Source: an uncultured Lachnospiraceae bacterium (GTDB lineage Bacteria > Bacillota > Clostridia > Lachnospirales > Lachnospiraceae). Taken from it: a stretch of DNA of 51,589 nucleotides. Numbering within the stretch: position 1 is the stretch's first letter; each line of letters opens with the position of its first letter. Of the stretch, positions 8,391 to 17,393 are shown piece by piece. The position numbers were made by a program, and so were the translations under genes. The stretch spans positions 1 through 51,589 of the forward strand of contig CANDKY010000011.1 of assembly GCA_947385425.1 (NCBI GenBank). The letters run 5' to 3'. The notes under the pieces were generated by a model. The model ran no database searches. It was not told the DNA's origin and saw nothing but the letters and a program-made list of their open reading frames with translations.

Positions 8391-10571
8391 TCACATACTC
8401 TTCCGCTCCGCGATCTCCGCCATCTTCGCGTCGTTCAGCCTCGTATCCCCATGGACGCGGGAATAAGACAGATACCCGTTCATACGGTCGATTTTCGTCA
8501 GGTTCCTGCTCCCGCATTTCGGGCAGACATCCATTTCCAGCTCCTGATGCCCGCAGTCCTCGCAATAAGCCAGCGACAGGTTCACTCCCTCATAAAAGCC
8601 CATATCCATGGCACGGCGTATTAATGTCTTAATCGCATCCAGATTGTAATCAATCGGATACTTCACATACTGTATTTTCCCGCCGTTGGAAAGCTCCCAG
8701 AAACGGTATTCCAAATCCTGCTTCTCTATCGGCGTAATGTCCTCCGTCACATGGCAGTGGAAACTGTTGGATACATAATCCCTGTCGGAAACCCCCTCCA
8801 CAATACCGTACATAGCCCGGAACTGTTTTACCTGCAAACCGCACAGATTCTCCGCCGGCGTACCGTAAATCGCATACAGGTTCCCGTCCGCTTCCTTATA
8901 CTCATTGATTTTCTTATTGATATGTTCCAGCACTTCCAGCGCGAACTGGCCGTCTTCCACCAACGACTTCCCGTTGTACAGTTCCTGCAGTTCATTAAAT
9001 GCCGTAATACCGAAACTTGCCGTAGCCGATTTTAAAATCGGTTTAATCTTATCGCTTAGCTTCAGATGTCCTCCCAGAAAACCGCCTTCACAGTAAGCTA
9101 ACGGGTTCGTGGAAGCCCTCATTTCCCCCAGATAGGCATAGGTACGGATATGGAGCTGGCGGATCAGGTTCAGATAATAATCCAGCACCTCATAAAAATC
9201 CCTGCTTTCCTGCCTGGATTTCGCCAAGATCATGGGCAGATGCAGGGATACCGCACCGACATTGAACCGCCCTACGAAAATCGGCGTATCCTTATCATCC
9301 GCCGGATGCATACCGCCCCTTTCATACCAGGGGGAAAGGAACGCCCGGCAGCCCATAGGGGAAATGACCTTCCCGTAACGTTTGTACATGCTGGCGATAT
9401 ACCCCTTCCCCGTCAGGCTCAGCCAGTCGGGATACATCGTTTTCGCCGAACATTGCACCCCGGCCTCGAAAACATCCTCCAGCGGTTTCCCCGGCCCGTG
9501 CAGTTCCTCATCGTATAAGAAAACAATTTTCGGGAACAGTACCGGCTTTTTGCATTCTTTTTTCCCCTGCCCTTTGCGCCGCACATTCAGCATACAGATC
9601 GATGCCAGCTTCGCAAAACGGCCTGTGCCAATCCCTGCCGTCACTGTAATAAAAGGATAATCCCCCCGGCTGCTGGCAACCGTATTGAATTTATATTCCC
9701 AGCCCTGGAAACCCTGCTCAAATTCCCGCACCACATCCGCATAAGCTTCCCTTTCCGCCACTTCCTCGCCAACACCCAGGTTCCTGTATTTTTCCAGGCT
9801 TCTCTGATAGGTCTTCTCCGCATAAGGTTCCAGGATCTTATCCACCTCGGGAACCGTAAAACCGCCGTACTGCTGGCTCGCCGCGCTCAAAACAATATCC
9901 CCGATCACGTCAAAGGCCACATCCAGCGTCTTCGGCTCATTATACCAGATATTCCCCATCTCAAAACCGCCGGTCAGCACATTTGCAACATCAAACAGGC
10001 AGCAGTTCATCGTATCCCGCCGCGCCGACATATCATGCACATAAATATAACCGTCCCGGCACGCCTGTATTTCCTCTGTCGTCATAAAAAATTTCTGATA
10101 CAGTTCCTTATTGAACTGGTTAAAAATCAAACTCCTTTTTGTGGACACCAATGCACTGTCCGTATTCGCATTTTCCTTGTCCCCCACGTACATAATAGAC
10201 TGGCTCTTCTTGTATACGTCATCCATCATCCGGACAAAATCCTGCTTATAATTGCGGTAATCCCGGTAGCTCTTGGCGACAATCGGCTTTACCTCTTCCA
10301 GTGCGCTTTCCACAATATTATGCATAACCGGAATCGGGATCCTGTCCTGCTCCAGTTCCATGACTTTATCCACCACATATCTGCAGATATGTTTCTTCTC
10401 CTCTTCCGTAAATTTAGTCAGGGCCCTGTACGCGCTTTTCCCTACAGCATCAATCACCTTCTGCACATTAAAATCTTCCAGGCTCCCGTCCTTTTTCACA
10501 ACACGGATGTTCCCTTCCGGCTTGAACTCTTCCCCGTAGTTTACTGCATTTTCCGTTACCGCTGCTTCCAT
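8391..10571 (-). CDS. nrdD: Anaerobic (class III) ribonucleoside-triphosphate reductase
   Basis: Reduces ribonucleoside triphosphates to dNTPs under anoxia using a glycyl radical. The protein of about 726 residues has an N-terminal ATP-cone (IRVVKKDGSLEDF, about 20-110), a long catalytic barrel, a four-cysteine zinc site near the C-terminus (CEDCG and CPKCG), and the radical loop RMNGYLSYSR, whose Gly carries the radical. The ATG at 10571 is preferred over 10577, because AGGAGG at 10580-10585 is 8 nt from the first but only 2 nt from the second. Its leader contains a consensus promoter, possible NrdR boxes, a terminator-like hairpin and a GGA-rich structured element. Confidence 0.96.
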   Translation of the reverse strand: MEAAVTENAVNYGEEFKPEGNIRVVKKDGSLEDFNVQKVIDAVGKSAYRALTKFTEEEKKHICRYVVDKVMELEQDRIPIPVMHNIVESALEEVKPIVAKSYRDYRNYKQDFVRMMDDVYKKSQSIMYVGDKENANTDSALVSTKRSLIFNQFNKELYQKFFMTTEEIQACRDGYIYVHDMSARRDTMNCCLFDVANVLTGGFEMGNIWYNEPKTLDVAFDVIGDIVLSAASQQYGGFTVPEVDKILEPYAEKTYQRSLEKYRNLGVGEEVAEREAYADVVREFEQGFQGWEYKFNTVASSRGDYPFITVTAGIGTGRFAKLASICMLNVRRKGQGKKECKKPVLFPKIVFLYDEELHGPGKPLEDVFEAGVQCSAKTMYPDWLSLTGKGYIASMYKRYGKVISPMGCRAFLSPWYERGGMHPADDKDTPIFVGRFNVGAVSLHLPMILAKSRQESRDFYEVLDYYLNLIRQLHIRTYAYLGEMRASTNPLAYCEGGFLGGHLKLSDKIKPILKSATASFGITAFNELQELYNGKSLVEDGQFALEVLEHINKKINEYKEADGNLYAIYGTPAENLCGLQVKQFRAMYGIVEGVSDRDYVSNSFHCHVTEDITPIEKQDLEYRFWELSNGGKIQYVKYPIDYNLDAIKTLIRRAMDMGFYEGVNLSLAYCEDCGHQELEMDVCPKCGSRNLTKIDRMNGYLSYSRVHGDTRLNDAKMAEIAERKSM

Positions 10572-10582
10572 GTACATGCCCT

Positions 10583-10697
10583 CCTATTCCAGTTCCGTAT
10601 CTGCCCACGCAATGCCCCTCTCTATGGAAGCATTTCCGGCTGCTTCCGCATCCTGAAATCCTTCCGGGCATTCCGTGGGCAGATACTGTTCCAGTCC
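10583..10697 (-). promoter_or_regulatory. GGA-rich hairpin leader element, copy 1 (nrdD)
   Basis: Read on the minus strand: GGACTGGAACA, a 21-bp nearly perfect stem (arms 10597-10617 and 10666-10686), an inner hairpin, then GGAACTGGAATAGGAGG, in which the last six bases are the nrdD SD. The loop region contains several more GGA motifs. It shares about 20 bases of loop sequence with copy 3 at 19634-19750, although their stems differ. Confidence 0.75.
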
Positions 10698-10718
10698 GTC
10701 CCCGTTTTTTTATAAGGT

Positions 10719-10759
10719 AAAAATACGCATTGCGGGTATTGGAAATACCCGAAATGCGT
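10719..10759 (-). terminator. Terminator-like hairpin inside the nrdD leader
   Basis: A 16-bp stem with one mismatch (arms 10725-10740 and 10744-10759) and a tiny loop is followed on the minus strand by TATTTTTACC. Because a consensus promoter lies upstream at 10830-10858, this hairpin is within the nrdD leader. It could act as an attenuator rather than only as the end of the aminotransferase transcript. Confidence 0.6.
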
Positions 10760-10772
10760 GTACATATCTACC

Positions 10773-10822
10773 ATTTACTATATGTGGTATGAATATGTTT
10801 CATCTGTCCATATTTAGTGGTC
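10773..10822 (-). promoter_or_regulatory. Possible NrdR boxes upstream of nrdD
   Basis: Two related A/T-rich sites, TTACTATATGTGGTA (about 10775-10789) and CCATATTTAGTGGTC (about 10808-10822) on the plus strand, are spaced by about three helical turns just downstream of the -10 box. Paired sites at whole-turn spacing near class III RNR promoters are typical of NrdR, but the match to the consensus is partial. Confidence 0.4.
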
Positions 10823-10829
10823 ACGTACT

Positions 10830-10858
10830 AGTATAACGAAACCCTGTCACTCTGTCAA
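10830..10858 (-). promoter_or_regulatory. nrdD promoter
   Basis: On the minus strand TTGACA (10853-10858) and TATACT (10830-10835) are separated by exactly 17 bp, an almost perfect housekeeping promoter. It gives a leader of about 250 nt before the nrdD start. Confidence 0.8.
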
Positions 10859-10927
10859 TGACAGGATGGACTAAAAAATAACCAAAAAGGCGGATACATT
10901 TTGTGGCAGATTACCCATTGACAAAAA

Positions 10928-12103
10928 CTACGCGCCAATCATCCCGGACTGTCTCACAGCCTCCACAGCCTCTTTTATCTTTTCCACCGGCATAGTAAGC
11001 GCAAACCGGACATGTCCCTTCCCCAAAGATCCGAAGCTGCTCCCCGGCGTACACAATACACCGGATTTTTCCATCAGTTCCATCACAAACGCCACATCAT
11101 CCTCCCCGTATTTTTCGGGAATCTTCCCCCAAGCGAACATAGTCCCCTCGCTGTCCGGTATCTCCCAGCCAATCCGGCGGAATCCCCCGCAAAGCGCGTC
11201 CCTTCTCTCCTGATACCGGGCGCATTGTTCCTTAATCCTGCCATCATCACCGGTCAGCGCCGCTATCGCGCCGTACTGCACCGGAAGAAACGTCCCATAA
11301 TCAATCTGTGACCGCAATTTCTTAAAATTCGCCACAATATCCTTATTGCCGACAAGAAACCCCATCCGCGCCCCTGTATAGTTAAAAGATTTAGACAGGG
11401 AATAAAATTCGACACACACCTCTTTCGCCCCCGGTATCGAAAGAATCGATATCCCCTCCCTGCCGTCATAAATAATATCCGAATACGCATTGTCATGGAC
11501 AATCACAATCCCGTTTTCCTTCGCCCATGGGATCAGTTTCTCATAAAAACTGCGCGGCGCCGCCTTGCATACAGGGTTTAACGGATAGGATACCACCATA
11601 AATTTAGCATCCCGGCATACCTGCCTGTCCATACCTTCCAGATCCGGCAGATATTGATGCTCCGGCAATAATTCATAAGTTACCAGCTTCGCCCCCACAA
11701 GGGAAGGGCCGATAGAAAAAATCGGATACCCCGGATCCGGCACCAGCACCACATCCCCCTCGTTGCATAAAGTCAGACCGATATGTGTGATCCCTTCCTG
11801 TGAACCATATACCGACATTATTTCCTCCGCTTCCAGCTCCACCCCATACCGCTTCCGGAACCTGTGGATCACCGCCTCTGTCAGCTCCGGCAAATCAGCC
11901 AGAGCATACTTATAATTCTCCGGCTTCTTCGCCGCCTCCACCACCGCGTCTATAATATACTGCGCCGGCTTAAAATCCGGTGTCCCCACCGAAAGATTAT
12001 AAACCTTCCTCCCCTGCGCCTCCAATTCATTCTTCTTTTCATTTAATACCTGAAAAATCCCTTCCTCAAAATCCTTCATCCTGTCTGCAAATACAATCTC
12101 CAT
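10928..12103 (-). CDS. Class I/II PLP-dependent aminotransferase
   Basis: A 391-residue fold-type I aminotransferase resembling the LL-diaminopimelate/alanine aminotransferase branch. Visible landmarks are NLSVGTPDFKP near the N-terminus, YGSQEGITH at the cofactor-phosphate region, YPLNPVCKAA, the HDNAYSDI Asp/Tyr pair that contacts the pyridine ring, and YSLSKSFNYTGARMGF with the Schiff-base lysine. Substrate cannot be assigned from sequence alone. It lies downstream of the WYL regulator, separated by a very long inverted repeat and by leader element copy 2. Confidence 0.88.
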   Translation of the reverse strand: MEIVFADRMKDFEEGIFQVLNEKKNELEAQGRKVYNLSVGTPDFKPAQYIIDAVVEAAKKPENYKYALADLPELTEAVIHRFRKRYGVELEAEEIMSVYGSQEGITHIGLTLCNEGDVVLVPDPGYPIFSIGPSLVGAKLVTYELLPEHQYLPDLEGMDRQVCRDAKFMVVSYPLNPVCKAAPRSFYEKLIPWAKENGIVIVHDNAYSDIIYDGREGISILSIPGAKEVCVEFYSLSKSFNYTGARMGFLVGNKDIVANFKKLRSQIDYGTFLPVQYGAIAALTGDDGRIKEQCARYQERRDALCGGFRRIGWEIPDSEGTMFAWGKIPEKYGEDDVAFVMELMEKSGVLCTPGSSFGSLGKGHVRFALTMPVEKIKEAVEAVRQSGMIGA

Positions 12104-12115
12104 TTTTTGCCCTTT

Positions 12116-12238
12116 CTATTCCAGTTCCGAATCTGTCAGGAAAAGGCGCATAACAGCAGAAGAATAATTGTCCATAATGACGGCCAATTTTTCTTCTGGC
12201 GCCTTTTCCTGACAAATTCTGTTTTTATTCCAATTCCG
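12116..12238 (-). promoter_or_regulatory. GGA-rich hairpin leader element, copy 2 (aminotransferase)
   Basis: Minus strand: GGAATTGGAATA, a 20-bp stem with one mismatch (AATyTGTCAGGAAAAGGCGC and complement), an inner AGAAGAA stem, an apical loop containing ATGGACA, and the closing GGAACTGGAATAG. The downstream SD here is the weaker AAAGGG. The copy ends 13 nt before the ATG. Confidence 0.72.
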
Positions 12239-12257
12239 TACCTTTCCTGAACAACCA

Positions 12258-12500
12258 GCTCCGCTGCCTTAATGCCGGCCACTGCCGCACAGGATAGCAG
12301 AAATCCATTCAAAAAAATGTTGATATTTCTTACTGCTTTTCCTGACTGGCCTGCTGCTGTTTTGGCGGTGTTGTCTGACCGAAGGGAGTTTCACCGCCAT
12401 AGCAGCAGGCCAGACAGGAAAAACAGTTAGAAATATCCCATTTTTGCAGTTGGATTTCTGCTATCCTGTGCGGCAGCGGCCGGCATTAAGGCAGCGGAGC
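12258..12500. repeat. Very long inverted repeat (about 110-bp arms)
   Basis: Arms at 12258-12370 and 12392-12500 are nearly complementary along their full length, with a few mismatches and small indels, around a 21-nt loop. The outer 45 bp are almost perfect. It fills the space between the WYL regulator stop and leader copy 2. No ORF is present. In RNA it would form an exceptionally stable rod; in DNA, a cruciform. Confidence 0.85.
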
Positions 12501-12519
12501 GTCCTCCCCCCCCTCCCCT

Positions 12520-13530
12520 TCAATTCCCATACTCCCCCAAAATCCCCGCCAGATAATCCCTGTACCGTCCCGCCACACCTTCCGGCGATACAATTCTCAC
12601 CTCTTTGCCCAGCCCCGTAACCCAGCCGAAAAACTGGCTGCTGACAGCCGCCTCCACCCTCACAAGAAACCTCTCTTCCCCTTCCCCACTCAAATCCTTC
12701 TTACGGACATCAATCTCCCGCCCAAACCGATCCAGGGCAATCCCCACCATATGCCCCGGCATTTCCAAAACAACCCTGGTTTCCTCACCGCCAAACATAC
12801 CGAAAGTCCTGTTCGTATAAGCCGCAATATCAAACTGCCGGAAACTGTCCGCGCCAGCCCTGACAGCCCCTTCCGCCAGTTCAATCCTGTCCATTTTATC
12901 CACACGGTAATGCTTGATTTTATCCTCCGCCCCGTCATAAGCAACAAGATAATAATTCTCATCCTTACACGTCAGCGCCCACGGGCTCACCTGATATTTC
13001 TCCCCGTTCCGGCGCGGCTTAAGCTCCTTGCCCGGTGTCCATTCCATGTACCGGAACCTTATCTGGCAGTCCTCCCCGATCGCCCTGTGAATATGTTCCA
13101 CATTATAATATACACTTTCATTCTCCGTTTTAATCCGCCCGGCCACATATACCTGGCGGCGCAGCTGCTTCGCCCCGTGCTTCCCCGCCAGCTTTTCAAT
13201 TTTCCGTATCAAATCCCTGGATTTCTTCAGTGTCAGAAACCGGGAAGACTGCACCGCATCCGCCAAAAGTTTTAACTCCGCCAGTTCGAACTGCCTCCCT
13301 GCCAGATAATAACCGCCCCCGGCGCGCGCTTTTACATACACAATATCATACCCAAACCGCATTAACTGCTCTATATCATTATAAATCGATTTCCTCTCCG
13401 CCGAAATATCATATTTCCCTAATTCTTCAATTAGCTGCTGCGTAGACATACAATGCTGTTCATCTGTCTCTTCTTCCAGTATCTTAACGATATACAACAG
13501 CTTCAGCTTCTGGTTTGCCGATTTTGCCAT
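12520..13530 (-). CDS. WYL-domain transcriptional regulator (DeoR-type HTH)
   Basis: A 336-residue regulator with an N-terminal helix-turn-helix (about 1-70; STQQLIEELGKYDISAERKS followed by a Y-N-D-I recognition segment) and a WYL ligand-sensing domain (about 145-230) containing ICQ-like strands and SPWALTCKDENYYLVAYD. WYL regulators typically respond to nucleotides or nucleic-acid ligands. GGGAGGAG lies just upstream of the ATG. No defence or CRISPR genes are adjacent, so its target is unknown; the downstream aminotransferase is the only candidate in the window. Confidence 0.88.
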   Translation of the reverse strand: MAKSANQKLKLLYIVKILEEETDEQHCMSTQQLIEELGKYDISAERKSIYNDIEQLMRFGYDIVYVKARAGGGYYLAGRQFELAELKLLADAVQSSRFLTLKKSRDLIRKIEKLAGKHGAKQLRRQVYVAGRIKTENESVYYNVEHIHRAIGEDCQIRFRYMEWTPGKELKPRRNGEKYQVSPWALTCKDENYYLVAYDGAEDKIKHYRVDKMDRIELAEGAVRAGADSFRQFDIAAYTNRTFGMFGGEETRVVLEMPGHMVGIALDRFGREIDVRKKDLSGEGEERFLVRVEAAVSSQFFGWVTGLGKEVRIVSPEGVAGRYRDYLAGILGEYGN

Positions 13531-13554
13531 CCGTCTCCTCCCTCAGGACATACT

Positions 13555-14253
13555 TTAACAGCCCTCCAGAACCGCCCGGATCTCATTCAGATTCTTAATT
13601 TCATAATCCGCCTTAACCTCCGAAAGATTCCCAGCCCCGCCCGGATTATACCAGCAGGAGGCAATCCCCGCCCGTTTCCCTCCCAGTATATCGCTGGTCA
13701 GGGAATCCCCGACAATGACAGCCCGCTCTTTCCTGAAACCGGGAATCAGGGCAAAACACCGGTCAAAATATTCCTTCTGCGGCTTCGGCGCCCCCATCTC
13801 CTCCGACACAAAAATACCGTCCGCCAGCTTATCCAGCCCGGATAATGCCAGTTTCTTCCGCTGCGTCCGGCTGACACCGTTTGTCACCAGATACTGCCTG
13901 CAGACTCCCCGCAGGCTTTTCACTATCTCATACGAATTGTCCAGAAAATAATAAACGCTCCCCAACGCCTCCGCATATTCTTCCTGGAATGCCGCCGCGT
14001 CCACACCCACAGCCCCTATCTCCTGGAATAATGTCCGGAAACGTCCCTGCAGCGCTTCTTTCTTCCCTATCTCCCCTGTCTCTATCCGCCTCCAATACCC
14101 TTCGTTAATCTCCGAATACCTCGCCACAATTTCATCATCCGCTTTCAGCCCAAACACTTCAAAGCAGTACCGCAACGCATAATCTTCCGATCTTTTAAAA
14201 TCCAACAACGTCTGATCCACATCCCACAATATTATATCAAACCTGCCCACCAT
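13555..14253 (-). CDS. HAD-superfamily hydrolase, YjjG-type nucleotidase
   Basis: A 232-residue HAD phosphatase. Motif I is WDVDQTLLDF (Asp11, Asp13), motif II VTNGVS, motif III Lys in GAPKPQKEYF, and motif IV GDSLTSDILGG. The TNG and long cap resemble YjjG (5'-nucleotidase acting on non-canonical pyrimidine nucleotides). That fits the nucleotide-metabolism genes nearby, but specificity is inferred. The ATG at 14253 is used since it has GGGGAGG just upstream and begins the conserved domain. The 25-bp gap to the WYL gene suggests co-transcription. Confidence 0.87.
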   Translation of the reverse strand: MVGRFDIILWDVDQTLLDFKRSEDYALRYCFEVFGLKADDEIVARYSEINEGYWRRIETGEIGKKEALQGRFRTLFQEIGAVGVDAAAFQEEYAEALGSVYYFLDNSYEIVKSLRGVCRQYLVTNGVSRTQRKKLALSGLDKLADGIFVSEEMGAPKPQKEYFDRCFALIPGFRKERAVIVGDSLTSDILGGKRAGIASCWYNPGGAGNLSEVKADYEIKNLNEIRAVLEGC

Positions 14254-14584
14254 TTCCTCCCCATACTGCCAATGCCGCCCCTGTCCGCAGCCCGGACGCA
14301 AACCAAACGGAACATACAATCAGACAGGGGAACATCCGTCCCCTGCCCCGCCCTTCCTCAGCACAAACCACAAAAGGGCATCCATAACCCATGGACACCC
14401 CTCCTTTCCCGCCGCAGCATAATCCCCTCTGTGCGTACATTCTCCCTTTTCCCACTGCATGGCCAAGACTGGCAGCAGGAAAACAAAGCCCTCATAAGCG
14501 GGACAGGGTATTCTTCACAAGTACGCCAAATTCACAGCCCTGCCTTCCCGCCAGCCGGAACTGCTACAACACCTAAGACGGAAC

Positions 14585-14767
14585 CTACTTCCCGGCATTG
14601 ACAGTATCCGGCATGGAAGGCTGCCCTGTGCCACCTGACTTTTTCCGGTCTGAGCTCTTGCTCCATTTCACACCAAGGACACACGCAACAATTACCAATG
14701 CCACGATCAACGCAAACAACAAAAGATAAGATAAAAAAGAATTTATGAACAAAACTAAACTTGCCAT
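14585..14767 (-). CDS. Small single-pass membrane protein, unknown function
   Basis: Sixty residues with one strong hydrophobic segment (about 4-33, FINSFLSYLLLFALIVALV...) followed by a basic, polar C-terminal tail. The start has GGAGGG 8 nt upstream, which supports translation. It lies alone between RNase H and the HAD gene. No family recognised. The 14254-14584 stretch downstream shows no gene or clear signal. Confidence 0.6.
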   Translation of the reverse strand: MASLVLFINSFLSYLLLFALIVALVIVACVLGVKWSKSSDRKKSGGTGQPSMPDTVNAGK

Positions 14768-14829
14768 AATGCTGACCCTCCGCTCGTCCTATTCTCACAG
14801 AAATTCCTATTCTGCCTTTCCGCTATTTA

Positions 14830-15312
14830 TCATACCACCTTTTCTACCGTATCGTCAAGTAGCCCGTCGCCATCCGCCGCACTTGTCGCCAGAAAATCAC
14901 ATCTTTCGTTCTGCGGATGCCCGTCATGCCCCTTTACCCAGGTAAATTTCACCTGATGAGGCTCCCTGGCCTTTAAAAGCCGTTTCCACAAATCAATGTT
15001 TTTTACCGGCTGGTTGCTGCTGTTCTTCCAATTCCTTTTCAGCCATCCGTCCACCCAATGTTTGTTAAAAGCATCCGTCACATACTTAGAATCCGATATA
15101 ACCTCTACCTCGCAGGGCCTTGTCAGTGCCTCCAGGCCGACAATAACCGCCATCAGTTCCATCCGGTTATTGGTAGTCTTCTTATATCCTGCCGAATATT
15201 CCCGCTCATGCAGCGTCCCTTTGGAATCAATATAATGCAATACCGTCCCATATCCCCCCGGCCCGTCCGGGTTCCCTCTTGCAGAACCATCCGTATAAAT
15301 TGTTACCTTCAT
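14830..15312 (-). CDS. rnhA: Ribonuclease HI
   Basis: Cleaves the RNA strand of RNA-DNA hybrids (R-loops, primers). The 160-residue length is canonical. The catalytic DEDD residues are visible: Asp8 (YTDGSARGNPDGPGGYG), Glu52 (NNRMELMA), Asp74 (ISDSKYV) and Asp139 (NERCD), with the catalytic-loop His129 in WVKGHDG. No extra N-terminal hybrid-binding domain. The SD GAGGG lies 4 nt before the ATG. Its upstream region holds tandem structured elements. Confidence 0.95.
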   Translation of the reverse strand: MKVTIYTDGSARGNPDGPGGYGTVLHYIDSKGTLHEREYSAGYKKTTNNRMELMAVIVGLEALTRPCEVEVISDSKYVTDAFNKHWVDGWLKRNWKNSSNQPVKNIDLWKRLLKAREPHQVKFTWVKGHDGHPQNERCDFLATSAADGDGLLDDTVEKVV

Positions 15313-15407
15313 ATTTCCCTCATTCCTGTACCACTACATACACACACTTAATTCATCCCTTCTGCACCACCACATATACCTGCTGCAATGCTGCCGCCCA
15401 AATCCGC

Positions 15408-15546
15408 CATAAAAAGCCTGGAAGAATGCCCTCTTTCTGGGCATTCTTCCGCGTGAAACGGGTTTGCCCATGCATCCTGCATGGCAAACCCTAGAAGCTC
15501 TTAGGCGGCGTCCTTTGACGCCTTAGAACTTCTTTTCACGCTAACC
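15408..15546 (-). repeat. Structured 3' element, copy A
   Basis: Minus strand, 5' to 3': closing stem GCGTGAAA, hairpin GAAGTTCT...AGAGCTTC capped by GGCGTC-AAAG-GACGCC, hairpin GGGTTTGCC...GGCAAACCC, closing TTTCACGC, then a 12-bp stem (GGAAGAATGCCC with its complement) and GGCTTTTTATGG, which is an intrinsic terminator. It is a tandem duplicate of copy B. Confidence 0.8.
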
Positions 15547-15579
15547 AACATGCTGCCGCCTGCGACAGCACAAACCTGC

Positions 15580-15714
15580 CATAAAAAACCTGGAAAAACG
15601 CCTCTTTCCCGGCGTTTTTCCGCGTGAAATGGATTTGCAATGCTACGCATGGCAAATCCTAGAAGCTCTTAGGCGGCGTCCTTTGACGCCTTAGAGCTTC
15701 TTTTCACGCTAACC
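15580..15714 (-). repeat. Structured 3' element, copy B (supplies the stop codon of the MutS-like gene)
   Basis: Same architecture as copy A with compensatory differences: third helix GGATTTGC with GCAAATCC, terminator stem GGAAAAACGCC with GGCGTTTTTCC, then a T6 run. The element begins inside the end of the MutS-like gene: its TGA stop is the TGA of GCGTGAAA. Confidence 0.8.
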
Positions 15715-17389
15715 ATGTCCCGCTCTCCAGGAAATGCTCCGCCAGCCGTTCCGCTTCTTCGATAATATCCTCCTCATAGCCCATCACCCCCAGCAGCCGG
15801 ATAGCATTGCGCGAGCCCGCCCTTCCCTTTTTCAGTTGATAGCCAAACACCACATCGTCCCCGTCTACCTCTTCCTCAAAGTGATAATTATTATAATGCA
15901 TTTCCAGCAGATGTGTCAATTCGATATCATGGGTTGCCGCAAAGCAAAGTACATTTCTCCCTGCCAGGCTCTTCAATATCTGTGTGGAAGCCGCAATCCG
16001 CTCCACCGTATTGGTGCCGCGCAGCACTTCATCCACAAAGCAGAGCACCGGATTCCCCCCGTCGGAAGGCTGATCCAGAATCCGCTTCAACGATTTTATT
16101 TCCACAATATAATAACTTTCGCCCCCTGCCAGATCGTCCCGCAATGCCATGGAAGACAAAATCCGGTACAGGCCGCCGCTGTACTTTTCCGCCAGACAGG
16201 TATGCACCGTCTGGGCCAAAATTGCATTGATGGCAACCGTCTTTAAGAAAGTAGATTTTCCCGAAGCATTGGAACCGGTCAGCAATACCCCCTTCTTGGT
16301 CATAATACTGTTTTTCACCGGGCTTTCTATCATAGGATGATAACCGTCCTCTATCAGCAGCTCCTTCCCGCCATGGAAACAGGGCAGGCACCAGGTTTCC
16401 TTGGAAGCCCGGTAACAGCCTATGGCAATCACCGCTTCCATATATCCGAGAAGCGTGATCATCCGGTCTATGCCCTCACTGTTTTTCCTCACCTCAGCCA
16501 GCATACTGTTAAACTTAATCAAATCCACATGGAAAACCATCCGCACATAGTCCATCAGTATTTCCAGCGGATTCCCGGATGCCCCCATGCGGGCAGGCGA
16601 CATCAGGATATAAGAACCGGTTTTGAATTTCCCCATTTTCTTCCGGTATCCACCCAATTCCTCCAGCTCCCTTGCCAAAACAGAGACAGGCAGTTTTTCT
16701 ATCTCCTCCGCATTTTTCAGCAGCCGCAGAATATAAGAAAAACTTGTAATATACGGGTCAATTTCATTTTTTGTCTTAAAATAGGAAACGATATTGTAAC
16801 TCATCGCCGCCGTGAAAGCAAGCACGCCTGCCTGGACGGAAGCAAACATAAGAAGCAGGGCCGCCGCAATGGCCAAATCTCCCAGATAATGCTTTGCGCT
16901 GCTCCTCTCCCCAAGCAAATCCAGATAATGCAGATAATCATAAATGGAATATTTCCCGGTTTTCCCAATCTGGGCAAACCGTATCTGGTATTCCACCCTC
17001 TTATCCCTGTTTGCCGAAAAATACTGTATCTGCTGCTCCATTACCTCCATATTCTCCGTATCCTGCATGGGTGTGCGCAACAGATAATAAAGATATTCCT
17101 CCCCCGCCGCCGAATAGGTATGGTTCATCTGCTGGAACACTTTATCCATGCTCAAGTCATTCCATGTAATATCATCAATATGGAACCCTTCCGCCTTATG
17201 CTCCCGGAAATAACGGGAAATCTTCTCCATTTCCTCCGGCTTGTATTCCTCCCGTTCCGGAAGCACACCGTAATTTTCCCGCAGCCATTCCACAAACCTG
17301 GCCTTTTTCTTCCGTTCACCATACCAGCCGTTCAGCATAATCAGCGCCAGTATACCAAAGATCGTCAATGCAAGCACTATATATTCCAT
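15704..17389 (-). CDS. Membrane-associated MutS-like ATPase
   Basis: A 561-residue protein with the MutS core and C-terminal ATPase domains but without the mismatch-binding N-terminal domains. A hydrophobic segment occupies residues 3-20, and a second hydrophobic pair lies at about 170-200, so it is probably membrane-attached. Walker A is TGSNASGKSTFLKT (about 375); Walker B and the following signature are VLCFVDEVLRGTNTVER. The organisation matches the group of small MutS homologues in Firmicutes whose function is unknown; classical mismatch repair is unlikely. Its SD (AGGAGTTT) derives from a 38-bp tandem duplication of the preceding gene's 3' end, and its stop lies in structured element copy B. 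Confidence 0.85.
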   Translation of the reverse strand: MEYIVLALTIFGILALIMLNGWYGERKKKARFVEWLRENYGVLPEREEYKPEEMEKISRYFREHKAEGFHIDDITWNDLSMDKVFQQMNHTYSAAGEEYLYYLLRTPMQDTENMEVMEQQIQYFSANRDKRVEYQIRFAQIGKTGKYSIYDYLHYLDLLGERSSAKHYLGDLAIAAALLLMFASVQAGVLAFTAAMSYNIVSYFKTKNEIDPYITSFSYILRLLKNAEEIEKLPVSVLARELEELGGYRKKMGKFKTGSYILMSPARMGASGNPLEILMDYVRMVFHVDLIKFNSMLAEVRKNSEGIDRMITLLGYMEAVIAIGCYRASKETWCLPCFHGGKELLIEDGYHPMIESPVKNSIMTKKGVLLTGSNASGKSTFLKTVAINAILAQTVHTCLAEKYSGGLYRILSSMALRDDLAGGESYYIVEIKSLKRILDQPSDGGNPVLCFVDEVLRGTNTVERIAASTQILKSLAGRNVLCFAATHDIELTHLLEMHYNNYHFEEEVDGDDVVFGYQLKKGRAGSRNAIRLLGVMGYEEDIIEEAERLAEHFLESGTWLA

Positions 17390-17393
17390 AAAC

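Noticed and set aside
15408-15714. Tandem tRNA genes
   Set aside because: The multi-helix folds lack anticodon and T-loop features and end in terminators.
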